Made by a program: the position numbers and the translations under genes. This document shows, piece by piece, positions 34,192 to 42,475 of a stretch of DNA of 64,000 bases (within the stretch, counting starts at the first letter, position 1; each line of letters opens with the position of its first letter). The notes below the pieces were generated by a model. The model made no database searches and had not been told where the DNA came from. It was given only the letters and a program-made list of their open reading frames with translations. Source of the stretch: Leifsonia sp. PS1209 (GTDB taxonomy: Bacteria > Actinomycetota > Actinomycetes > Actinomycetales > Microbacteriaceae); NCBI RefSeq assembly GCF_012317045.1, contig NZ_CP051154.1:620001-684000 (forward strand). The letters are read 5' to 3'.

Positions 34192-35154
34192 GTGACAACG
34201 ACCAGACCGGCCCCGGCGGCGTCCAGACCCCCGGAGCAGCGCGAGCAGCGTGAGCAGCGCAGAGACGCCGGGCGACCGCCAGGCCTGACCAAGCGCATCC
34301 TGGCCAGGCGTGAGGCCCGCATCGGTCTCTTCTTCGTGCTTCCCGCGTTCCTGCTGTTCCTGGCGTTCCGCTTCGGACCGGCGCTGGCCGGCGTCGGCCT
34401 GAGCTTCTTCGACTACGACATCTCCGGAGAGCTCGACTGGAAGGGCGTCGGCAACTTCCAGCGGATGTTCGCCGACCCGGTGTTCTGGCAGGCGCTGCGG
34501 GTCACGCTGATCTACTCCGTGCTGGCCGTGCCGATCTCGGTGGCCCTGTCGATCGCGATGGCGCTCGGTGTTCGGAGGGCGTTCCGCGGCTCGCGGATCT
34601 TCCGCTCGGTGTTCTTCCTCCCGGTGATCACCTCGCTGGTGCTCGCGGGGGCCATCTTCAAGTGGATCTTCTCCAGCGACGGCCCGTGGTCGACGCTGAT
34701 GACGCCGCTCGGTCTCGGCGGCTCGTGGCTGAACTCGACCGTCCTGGTCATCCCCGCGCTGGTGATCGTGGGCGTGTGGTCCCGGTTCGGCTACGGGATG
34801 CTCATCGTCATCGCCGCGCTCCAGGACGTGCCGAGAGAGCTGGAGGAGGCGGCGCTGATGGACGGGGCGAGCGCGTGGGCGCGGTTCAGGTTCATCGTGC
34901 TCCCGTACCTCAAGCCCACCGTGTTCTTCCTCGCCGTCATCGAGACGACGGCGTCGTTCCAGGTGTTCGACCTGGTCTACGTGATGACCCAGGGCGGACC
35001 GGCGCACGGCAGCTACTCGCTCGTCTACATGCTCTACGACCAGGGCTTCAAGTACACCGACTACGGGTACGCCGCCGCCATCGGCGTCGCCCTGTTCGTC
35101 ATGACACTCGTCGTCGCGCTCATCCAGCGCCGCGTGATCGGGAGGCAGAAATGA
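34192..35154 (+). CDS. Sugar ABC transporter permease, MalF-like
   Basis: 320 aa CUT1 inner-membrane protein. A 40-residue charged, Glu/Arg/Gln-rich N-terminus precedes six helices (LFFVLPAFLLFLAFRFGPAL first). The EAA loop is EEAALMDGASAWARFRFIVLPYLKP. GTG start behind AAGGAGGAGGAA. It overlaps the next permease by 4 bases. Confidence 0.92.
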   Translation: MTTTRPAPAASRPPEQREQREQRRDAGRPPGLTKRILARREARIGLFFVLPAFLLFLAFRFGPALAGVGLSFFDYDISGELDWKGVGNFQRMFADPVFWQALRVTLIYSVLAVPISVALSIAMALGVRRAFRGSRIFRSVFFLPVITSLVLAGAIFKWIFSSDGPWSTLMTPLGLGGSWLNSTVLVIPALVIVGVWSRFGYGMLIVIAALQDVPRELEEAALMDGASAWARFRFIVLPYLKPTVFFLAVIETTASFQVFDLVYVMTQGGPAHGSYSLVYMLYDQGFKYTDYGYAAAIGVALFVMTLVVALIQRRVIGRQK

Positions 35155-36020
35155 CCGCCGCGACCCAACGCATCCCGCGCACCAGGCGTGCGTACCGGGC
35201 GCTCGAGCCGAGCAGGATGGGCCTCGTCGTGCGCTACATCTGGCTGACGATCGCCGCCGTCGTGTGCTTCTTCCCGTTCTACGCGATGGTGATCCTCAGC
35301 CTGAAGCCCGGCCTCGCCGTCGACTTCCCCGCGAGCCTGATGCCGTGGAACCTGTCGACCGCGTCGTACGAGCAGGTGCTCGGCGGGCAGAACATCCTAG
35401 TCTGGGTGGGCAACACGCTGATCTACGCCCTGGTCAGCGTCGTCGCCGTGCTGCTGCTGTCCGCGATGGCGGGCTACGCGTTCGCGAAGAAGCGGTTCCG
35501 GGGCAAGGAGACGATGTTCTGGTCGTTCCTCGCCATGGTGATGGTGCCGTTCCACGTGACCCTCATCCCCACGTTCATCGTGCTGGCGAAGCTCGGCGGC
35601 GTGGACACGTACTGGGGCCTGATCCTGCCGACGCTCGCGAACGCGCAGGCGGTGTTCCTGATGCGACAGTTCATCCAGGGTCTCCCGGACGAGCTGTTCG
35701 AGGCGGCGAGGATCGACGGCGCAGGCGAGTTCCGGATCTTCCTCACCATCGTGCTCCCGCTCTGCAAGCCGGTGCTCGCCACCCTCGGCGTCTTCATCTT
35801 CCTCTGGCACTGGAACGACTTCCTCTGGCCGCTGATCATGGCCAAGAGCTCCGACATGTGGACGCTCACCGTCGGCGTCGCGTCGCTGCAGCAGCAGAAC
35901 GTCCCGCTCAGCGTGATGCTCGCCGGCTCGGTCGTCGCCCTCGTCCCCATCTTCTTCGCCTATGCCGTGGCTCAGCGCTACGTGCAGGAAGGCGTCACAT
36001 CGGCGGGCATCAAGGGATGA
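35151..36020 (+). CDS. Sugar ABC transporter permease, MalG-like
   Basis: 289 aa partner permease with six helices; EAA loop ELFEAARIDGAGEFRIFLTIVLPLCKP, and the family ending QRYVQEGVTSAGIKG. ATGA overlap with the MalF-like gene. It forms the channel with that protein. Confidence 0.92.
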   Translation: MTAATQRIPRTRRAYRALEPSRMGLVVRYIWLTIAAVVCFFPFYAMVILSLKPGLAVDFPASLMPWNLSTASYEQVLGGQNILVWVGNTLIYALVSVVAVLLLSAMAGYAFAKKRFRGKETMFWSFLAMVMVPFHVTLIPTFIVLAKLGGVDTYWGLILPTLANAQAVFLMRQFIQGLPDELFEAARIDGAGEFRIFLTIVLPLCKPVLATLGVFIFLWHWNDFLWPLIMAKSSDMWTLTVGVASLQQQNVPLSVMLAGSVVALVPIFFAYAVAQRYVQEGVTSAGIKG

Positions 36021-36046
36021 CCGGCCGTCCAGCAGGAAAGGCAGCC

Positions 36047-37069
36047 ATGTTCACCTCAGAGATCGAGCTCGAAGACGCCCTCGCCACCCCGCGCCCCGAG
36101 CTGGTCGCCGACCTGGCGGAGTCGTCCGGCGACATCGTCATCCTCGGCGCCGGCGGCAAGATGGGCCCGAGCCTGTCCAGGCTCGCCCGCAACGCCCTCG
36201 ACCAGGCCGGCCGCTCGTCCGACATCGTCTACGCCGTCTCCCGGTTCTCGAACCAGGAGGCGCGCAGCGGCCTGGAGGAGAAGGGGGTGACGACGGTGCC
36301 GTTCGACCTGCTCTCCGACGACGACTTCGCTGCGCTGCCGGATGCGCAGAACGTGGTGTTCATGGTCGGTGCAAAGTTCGGGGCGGCGACCAACGCATCC
36401 TGGGCGTGGGCGGTCAACGCCGCGCTTCCCGACCGGGTGGCCAGGCGGTACAGGGACAGCGCGATCACCGCGATGTCCACCGGCAACGTCTATCCGTTCG
36501 TGTCGCCGGCGAGCGGAGGGTCGGTCGAGACCGATGCGCCAGCTCCCGTCGGCGAGTACGCCATGTCGTGCCTTGGCAGGGAGCGCGTGTTCGAGTTCGC
36601 CGCGCTCACCCGCGCGACGCCGGTCTCCGTCGTGCGGCTCAACTACGCCATCGACCTCCGCTACGGGGTGCTGGCGGACATCGCGTCGACCGTGCTCGCC
36701 GGGGAGCCGGTGTCGCTGACGACGGGAACGGCGAACGTGGTGTGGCAGGGCTACGCCAACGAGGTGGTCCTCCGGTCGATGCGGCACGCGAGCGAGTCGG
36801 TGTTCACCGTCAACCTGACCGGGCCGGAGCAGCTCTCCGTGCGGGCGGTCGCGCAGCGCTTCGGGGAGCTGTTCGACCGCGAGGTGCAGTTCGACGGCAC
36901 GGAGGCGCCGACAGCACTGCTCAACAACGCCGGCAGGTGCTTCGAGCTGTTCGGCTACCCGTCCGTTCCGGCCGGCACACTCGTCGAGTGGCAGGCTGAC
37001 TGGCTCTCCCGCGGGCTCCCCACCTCCGGCAAACCCACCAAGTGGGCCGTCAGGGACGGGAGGTTCTGA
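36047..37069 (+). CDS. NAD-dependent epimerase/dehydratase family protein
   Basis: 340 aa Rossmann protein. Nucleotide motif VILGAGGKMGPSL lies at about residues 35-47. The expected YxxxK catalytic pair is not obvious: the equivalent region reads EYAMSCLGRERVFEF, with Tyr but Gly-Arg instead of Lys. The chemistry may therefore differ. I start it at ATG 36047 behind AGGAAAGG; an ATG at 36017 overlapping the permease stop is possible. It is cotranscribed with the importer, so a role in sugar modification is inferred. Confidence 0.8.
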   Translation: MFTSEIELEDALATPRPELVADLAESSGDIVILGAGGKMGPSLSRLARNALDQAGRSSDIVYAVSRFSNQEARSGLEEKGVTTVPFDLLSDDDFAALPDAQNVVFMVGAKFGAATNASWAWAVNAALPDRVARRYRDSAITAMSTGNVYPFVSPASGGSVETDAPAPVGEYAMSCLGRERVFEFAALTRATPVSVVRLNYAIDLRYGVLADIASTVLAGEPVSLTTGTANVVWQGYANEVVLRSMRHASESVFTVNLTGPEQLSVRAVAQRFGELFDREVQFDGTEAPTALLNNAGRCFELFGYPSVPAGTLVEWQADWLSRGLPTSGKPTKWAVRDGRF

Positions 37070-37070
37070 G

Positions 37071-38147
37071 GTGCTGTCCACTCCGCTCACCGCTCCCGCC
37101 CTCCCGGAGGAGATCGCGGCGCTGCTCGCGCGCGGCACGGTCGTCCCCGCGCATCCACTGGCTCTGGATGCGCACCGCAGGCTCGACGAGCGCCGCCAGC
37201 GCGCGCTCACCCGCTACTATCTCGCTGCCGGAGCGGGCGGCATCGCCATCGCCGTGCACACGACGCAGTTCGAGATCCACGAACCGGAGCGCGGACTGCT
37301 CGAACCGGTGCTCGCCCTCACCGCCGACGTGCTCGACAGGGAGGCGGACCGCCCGCTGGTCAGGATCGCCGGAGTTGTCGGCGACACCGCCCAGGCGGTG
37401 CGGGAGGCGCAGCTCGCCGCCGGGCTCGGCTACCACGCCGTGCTGCTCAGCCCCCGGGTCGCCGGGGCGGACGACGACGCGCTGATCGAACGCGCGCGCG
37501 CCGTGGGCGAGGTGCTGCCGGTGGTCGGCTTCTACCTGCAGGAGGCCATCGGAGGGCCGGTGCTCTCGCGCTCGTTCTGGCGCAGATTCGCCGATCTGCC
37601 GTCGGTGGTGGCCGTCAAGGCCGCTCCGTTCGACCGGTACCGCACCGCCGAACTCGTGCGCGGCGTCTCGGAGTCCGACCGTGCGGACGCCGTGAGCCTC
37701 TACACCGGCAACGACGACGCGATCGTCGCCGACCTCACCGCCGTCCACCACGTCGAGACGCCGTCCGGGATGCGCGAGGCGCGCTTCGTCGGAGGGCTGC
37801 TCGGGCAGTGGGCGGTTGGCACGCGTGCGGCGACGCAGGTGCTGGCGCTCGCCCACCGGGCGGCGGACGGCGACCGCGAGGCCGGAGCGGAGCTCAGCGG
37901 CCTCGCCGCCGACCTCACCGACCTCAACTCCGCCGTGTTCGACCCGGCCAACGGGTTCGCCGGAGTGATCGCCGGGGTGCACGAGATGCTGCGCCAGCAG
38001 GGGCTGCTCGACGGCATCTGGTGCCTCGACGAGCACGAGACGCTGTCGCCGGGGCAGGCGGAGGAGATCGAACGGGTGCGGCGGCAGTACCCGCACCTCA
38101 ACGACGACGCGTTCATCGCGGAGCACCGCGACGAGTGGCTGCGCTGA
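37071..38147 (+). CDS. Dihydrodipicolinate synthase-like aldolase/lyase
   Basis: 358 aa, longer than DapA (about 295). TIM-barrel DapA/N-acetylneuraminate-lyase fold, with the Schiff-base Lys in SVVAVKAAPFDRYRT and a partner Tyr in GFYLQEAIGGPVL. In sugar-acid pathways such proteins cleave or dehydrate 2-keto-3-deoxy acids; the exact substrate is unknown. GTG start immediately after the epimerase gene, and its stop overlaps the next ATG by one base. Confidence 0.8.
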   Translation: MLSTPLTAPALPEEIAALLARGTVVPAHPLALDAHRRLDERRQRALTRYYLAAGAGGIAIAVHTTQFEIHEPERGLLEPVLALTADVLDREADRPLVRIAGVVGDTAQAVREAQLAAGLGYHAVLLSPRVAGADDDALIERARAVGEVLPVVGFYLQEAIGGPVLSRSFWRRFADLPSVVAVKAAPFDRYRTAELVRGVSESDRADAVSLYTGNDDAIVADLTAVHHVETPSGMREARFVGGLLGQWAVGTRAATQVLALAHRAADGDREAGAELSGLAADLTDLNSAVFDPANGFAGVIAGVHEMLRQQGLLDGIWCLDEHETLSPGQAEEIERVRRQYPHLNDDAFIAEHRDEWLR

Positions 38148-39166
38148 TGACCGCATCCCCGTCCGTCATCGTGGCCGTGCCCTCCGGGCTCCGCGCCGAG
38201 TTCTTCACGGAGGACGACCTCGCACTGCTCGGTGCGGCCGCGGCAGGTCTGGCCGGCGACGGTCTCGCGGTCGCCGAGTCCGTCGAGGACGCCGCAGCCC
38301 GGTTCGACCTGGCCGCCGTGCAGGTGGTCGTCATCGCCTGGGGCGCACCGCGCTTCGACGACGGACTGCTCGACCGGCTGCCGTCGCTGCGGCTGATCGC
38401 GCACACCGGCGCGAGCGTGAAGCCGTTCGTGTCCGAGGCGTGCTTCGAGCGCGGCGTGGCCGTGACGCAGGCCGGCGCGGGCATGGCCAGGTCGGTCGCC
38501 GAGGTCTCGCTGGCGTTCACGCTCGCGCTGCTGCATCGCATCCCGCGGTTCGACCACGCGCTGCACGCCGGCGCAGAGTGGGCGGACGCCGAGGACGCGC
38601 CGGCCAGGCACGAGCTGCTGGATGCGCCGGTCGGCGTGGTGGGGGCATCGCGCACCGGGCGTGCCTACCTCGGGATGCTGCGGGCGCTCGGCGCCCGCGT
38701 GCTGCTGGCCGACCCGACCATCGACGATGCAGAGGCGGAGGCGCTCGGCGCGACCCTCGTTCCCCTGTCCACGCTGCTCGCGGAGAGCAGGATCGTCGCG
38801 CTGCACGCCCCGTCGCTCCCCGAGACCAGGGGGATGATCGGCGCGACGGAGCTCGCGACGATGCCGGATGGCGCAGCACTGGTCAACACGGCCAGGTCGT
38901 GGCTGGTCGACGAGAACGCCATGATCGCCGAACTGCGCTCGGGCAGGATCGATGCCGCCCTCGACGTGTTCGACGACGAGCCGCTGCCCGCCGGCCACGA
39001 ACTGCGAACGCTTCCGAACGTGCTGCTCGTACCGCACAAGGCGGCGGGGACAGTCGAAGGGCGGCTGCGCCAGGGACGGATCGTGGTCGACGAGGTCGGC
39101 CGGTTCTGCGCGGGGGAGAGCCTGCTGCACGCGGTCTCCGCCGCCGACCTGGAACGGATGGCGTGA
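38147..39166 (+). CDS. D-isomer-specific 2-hydroxyacid dehydrogenase
   Basis: 339 aa NAD-dependent enzyme that interconverts a 2-hydroxy acid and a 2-keto acid. Coenzyme motif GVVGASRTGRAYLG; catalytic Arg in VNTARSWLVDE, Glu in DVFDDEPLPAGHEL and His in LVPHKAAGT. A second member of the family lies at 50795 in the same regulon. Overlaps both neighbours. Confidence 0.87.
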   Translation: MTASPSVIVAVPSGLRAEFFTEDDLALLGAAAAGLAGDGLAVAESVEDAAARFDLAAVQVVVIAWGAPRFDDGLLDRLPSLRLIAHTGASVKPFVSEACFERGVAVTQAGAGMARSVAEVSLAFTLALLHRIPRFDHALHAGAEWADAEDAPARHELLDAPVGVVGASRTGRAYLGMLRALGARVLLADPTIDDAEAEALGATLVPLSTLLAESRIVALHAPSLPETRGMIGATELATMPDGAALVNTARSWLVDENAMIAELRSGRIDAALDVFDDEPLPAGHELRTLPNVLLVPHKAAGTVEGRLRQGRIVVDEVGRFCAGESLLHAVSAADLERMA

Positions 39167-39234
39167 GCGTGAGCGTGAGCGGCGGCGGTGAGGGCGTGGG
39201 CGCAGGCGAGGGAACGGGCGTGAGCGTGAGCGTC
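39163..39234 (+). repeat. GTGAGC hexanucleotide repeats at a gene start
   Basis: Runs of GTGAGC occur at 39163-39180 (three copies) and again at 39220-39231 (two copies), separated by a Gly/Glu-coding GC-rich stretch. Each GTG is an in-frame potential start for the following dehydrogenase. Hexamer changes would add or remove Val-Ser pairs without a frameshift. Confidence 0.75.
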
Positions 39235-40146
39235 GCATTCGCCGGAGTCGCGCACTCGCATCCCTTCACGGATGCGGCGAACCTCACCGCCCTGGGCGCC
39301 GAGGTCGCCGGGGTCTGGGACGCGGACGACGCCGACCGGCTCTCCGCGTTCGCCGAGCGCTTCCGCGCGCCCGTCGTCGCCGACCTCGACGCGCTGCTCT
39401 CCCTCCGCCCTGACGTGGTCGTCGCGACCCCGCGCACCGCCCGCGCGGCCGACGTGGCGAGCGCCTGCGCGGCCGCCGGGGTGCCGGTCTTCCTGAACAA
39501 GACCATCGCGACCTCGGCGGCCGGCCTTCGCAGGTTCGAGGAGCTGCGAGGCGCCGCGCGCTGGGCCAGTTCCTCCGTGCTCCGGTTCGCGCCGGAGGCC
39601 GTCGCGTTCGGCTACCGGATGCGCGCAGAGCGCCCGCTGTCCATCCAGGTCGCCGCGCAGCACGACATCGGCGGGTTCCTGACGCCGGAGCGTCGCTGGC
39701 AGGACGAACACGACGGCGCGGGCGGCACCCTGCTCAACATCGGCATCCACGCGTTCGAACTGCTCGACCTGGTGACCGGCGGCGACGGCATCGAGATCGT
39801 GGGCGGCACGGTGGAGCGCGGCGCGCTCGACACGCGCTCCGAGTCGGCCGGCCTGGTCTGGGCGCGCACGTCGGGCGGTGTGCCGGTGACCGTCTCGGTG
39901 AGCGGTGTGCCGGGCCCGGACGAGTACAGCGTGCGGATCGTGGCGGAGAGCGGTGTGCACACGCTCGCGCTCGGCGACGCGTCCGACCTCGGGTACGCGG
40001 CGCTCGCCGCGGCGGTGGTCCGGTTCGCGGCGGGCGGGGATACGCCGGTCGTCCGGGAGCGCACGCTCGCCGTGTACCGCACCGCCCTCCTGGCGGCCGC
40101 CGTCGCACGCGGCGCGCTGCCGGAGACCGTGGGAGCGCGGGCATGA
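39220..40146 (+). CDS. Gfo/Idh/MocA family oxidoreductase, second copy
   Basis: 308 aa from the GTG at 39220, which follows GAGGGAACGG; starting at the overlapping GTG at 39163 would add 19 low-complexity Val/Ser/Gly residues. The fold begins VSVAFAGVAHSHPF. The usual EKP motif reads FLNKTIATS, so Lys is kept but in a different setting. NIGIHAFELLDLV carries the conserved His. It is quite divergent from the enzyme at 31559, so probably acts on another intermediate. Confidence 0.8.
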   Translation: MSVSVAFAGVAHSHPFTDAANLTALGAEVAGVWDADDADRLSAFAERFRAPVVADLDALLSLRPDVVVATPRTARAADVASACAAAGVPVFLNKTIATSAAGLRRFEELRGAARWASSSVLRFAPEAVAFGYRMRAERPLSIQVAAQHDIGGFLTPERRWQDEHDGAGGTLLNIGIHAFELLDLVTGGDGIEIVGGTVERGALDTRSESAGLVWARTSGGVPVTVSVSGVPGPDEYSVRIVAESGVHTLALGDASDLGYAALAAAVVRFAAGGDTPVVRERTLAVYRTALLAAAVARGALPETVGARA

Positions 40147-41099
40147 CGGGCACGGTGACGCTGCGGACCGCATCCACGTCGGACGACGCGGCGATCGCTG
40201 CGCTCTGGGCGGAGGCCTTCGCGGAGCCGGGGATGCTCGCCCAGTGGGAGCTCGATCCGAACAGGCACGCCTCCACCATCGTCGCCGAGGACGGCAGCGG
40301 GGTGATCGGGAGCGTGTATCTGCTCGATCACGGCCTGCGCAGCGCGGGCGGACGGATCGCGCGCGTGCTCGGGCTCGCGAATGTCGCCGTCGCCACGCGG
40401 GCACGCGGCAGGGGCGTCGCGCGGATGCTGACCGACGAGGCCGTGGCGTACGGCCGGCGCACCGGCTACGACTGGGCGCTCCTCTTCACCGGGACTCCGC
40501 ACGTCTATCGCGGTGCGGGGTTCGTGGTCTTCCAGCAGCGCAGGCGCCGGATCGGGTCGCTCGCATCCCCGGATGGCGACGGCGGGCGCCCGGGCGGGAT
40601 CGGCAGACGGCCCATCTCCGGCCTCGCGCCGGAACGCCTCTCCACCATCCATGACGCGGCGACGGCGGCGCTGCCGCTCAGTGCGGTGCGCGACGAACTC
40701 GGCTGGCGGCGCGCATACGGCTGGTATGCGGGCGCCGACGTCTACCTCGCGACCGGACGCGACGCCAGGGAGGCGGCGTACGCGATCGTCCGCACGGCGG
40801 GCACACAGCACGGCGGCGCCGACGCTGCCGTGCTCGAAGCGGGCGGCAGCGTCGAGGCCCTCTCCGCGATCGGCCGCACGGTGCGCTCCGATCTCGCGGC
40901 GGCCGGAGGAGTCGCGACCATCGAGTTCGACCTGCCGGGCGGCCAGCCGTTCGACGCCCTCGTGGATGCGGTCAGCGGCGACGCCGTCTGGCAGCCGGAC
41001 GGGACCGGCATGATCCACCCGCTCGACGGGACGCTCGCCGACGCGCTCGCCACGGCCGAGCATCCATCGGCCCACCACTGGACGGGAGACTACCTGTGA
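40143..41099 (+). CDS. GNAT-family N-acetyltransferase
   Basis: 318 aa. The acetyl-CoA binding motif is ATRARGRGVARMLTDEAV (about 83-100). The protein is double length, with a C-terminal half that does not show the motif, a layout resembling Eis-like acetyltransferases. ATG overlaps the preceding stop. Why an acetyltransferase sits in a sugar operon is unknown; it might acetylate an amino sugar or detoxify an intermediate. Confidence 0.78.
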   Translation: MTGTVTLRTASTSDDAAIAALWAEAFAEPGMLAQWELDPNRHASTIVAEDGSGVIGSVYLLDHGLRSAGGRIARVLGLANVAVATRARGRGVARMLTDEAVAYGRRTGYDWALLFTGTPHVYRGAGFVVFQQRRRRIGSLASPDGDGGRPGGIGRRPISGLAPERLSTIHDAATAALPLSAVRDELGWRRAYGWYAGADVYLATGRDAREAAYAIVRTAGTQHGGADAAVLEAGGSVEALSAIGRTVRSDLAAAGGVATIEFDLPGGQPFDALVDAVSGDAVWQPDGTGMIHPLDGTLADALATAEHPSAHHWTGDYL

Positions 41100-42475
41100 C
41101 AGCACTCGGAGCACGGCAGGCTGTGCCGCACACGGACGCCGCGATCGGCATCGCCCGGCGCGACATCACGCCCCCGGCCGGGATCAGGGCGAAGAACTGG
41201 GGACCGGCGGACTGGGAGCGCTCGGAGGGAGCGCACCGTCCGATGACGCTGACGGCGCTCGCCGTGGGCGACGCAGAGCCCGTGCTGCTGATCGCGGTCG
41301 ACGGGACGTGGTGGCGCAGGGTCGACGACGAATGGTCGGTGCGCTCGCGGGTGCTCGACGCGCTGGGGCTCCGCGACGACCAGCTGATGATCGCCCTGTC
41401 GCACACGCACGCCGGTCCGGTGCTCTGCTCTGCAGACGCCGACCTCGACGGCGGCGACCTCATCCCCGGCTATTTGGACGGGCTCGCCGAGGCCGCCACG
41501 GACGCCGGCCGCGAGGCGCTGCAGTCCGCGGAGCCCGCCAGCATCGACTGGACCACCGGACGGTGCTCGCTCGCGGCCGACCGCGAACTCGACCTCGACG
41601 GACGCGCGCTCGTCGGGTTCAACCCCGACGCGGAGACCGCTGACGACACGGTGCTGGTGGGCAGGGTCAGCGCGGCGGACGGCACGGCGCTCGCGACCAT
41701 CGTCAACTACGCCTGCCACCCGACCACGCTGGCCTGGCAGAACAGGCTGGTGTCTCCGGACTATGTCGGCGCGATGCGCGAACTCGTCGAAGAGCAGACC
41801 GGGGCGGCCTGCCTCTTCCTGCAGGGCGCATCCGGCGAGCTGGCCCCGCGCGAGCAGTACACGGGAGACCTCGGCGTCGCCGACCGGCACGGCAGGGCGC
41901 TCGGGCACGCGGTGCTCTCCGCCCTCGACCTCCTCCCTGCGCCTGCGCACGAACTCGAACTGTCCGCGGTGGTCGAGTCCGGCGCCCCGCTCGCGATGTG
42001 GACAGAGACCAGGCAAACCCGGAGCGACGCCATCGCGACCAGCAGGGATGCGGTGCTCCTCGACCTCGCGCCCCTCCCCACCATCGAGGAACTGGAAGAG
42101 CGGTGGGCGGACATCGACCCGCGCAGCAGGGCCGAACGGCTCGGCAGGGCGCGCAACCTGCGCGACGGCTACGTCCTGGGCGACCGGGTCGAGCATCCGG
42201 TGTGGACGTGGCTGCTCGGAGACGCTGTGGTCGTCGCGCATCCCGGAGAGGCGTACTCGCGGCTGCAGCGCACGCTCCGCTCCGCGTTCCCCGGCCGCCC
42301 CGTCGTCGTGATGAACCTCACCAACGGGCCGGGCTTCGTCTACCTCCCAACGCGCGACGCGTACGAGCGCGGCGCGTACCAGGCCTGGCAGACCCCGCTC
42401 GCCCCCGGCTCCCTCGACAGGCTCGAGGAGGCAGCCGTGTCCGCCATCCGCACGATCATCGAGGAGCAGCAATGA
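41096..42475 (+). CDS. Neutral/alkaline ceramidase-fold hydrolase
   Basis: 459 aa, matching the N-terminal catalytic domain of neutral ceramidases. Putative zinc ligands are His103/His105 in LSHTHAGP and His208 in NYACHPTT, followed by LFLQGASGELAPRE, which contains the region of the nucleophilic Ser. There is no signal peptide and no C-terminal immunoglobulin-like domain, so lipid cleavage is unlikely. In bacterial sugar clusters such proteins may hydrolyse an amide or ester of a carbohydrate (inference). GTG start overlaps the GNAT stop. Confidence 0.75.
   Translation: MTALGARQAVPHTDAAIGIARRDITPPAGIRAKNWGPADWERSEGAHRPMTLTALAVGDAEPVLLIAVDGTWWRRVDDEWSVRSRVLDALGLRDDQLMIALSHTHAGPVLCSADADLDGGDLIPGYLDGLAEAATDAGREALQSAEPASIDWTTGRCSLAADRELDLDGRALVGFNPDAETADDTVLVGRVSAADGTALATIVNYACHPTTLAWQNRLVSPDYVGAMRELVEEQTGAACLFLQGASGELAPREQYTGDLGVADRHGRALGHAVLSALDLLPAPAHELELSAVVESGAPLAMWTETRQTRSDAIATSRDAVLLDLAPLPTIEELEERWADIDPRSRAERLGRARNLRDGYVLGDRVEHPVWTWLLGDAVVVAHPGEAYSRLQRTLRSAFPGRPVVVMNLTNGPGFVYLPTRDAYERGAYQAWQTPLAPGSLDRLEEAAVSAIRTIIEEQQ

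Noticed and set aside
41096-42475. True ceramidase
   Set aside because: No export signal, no C-terminal domain, and a sugar-operon setting; kept only as fold similarity.
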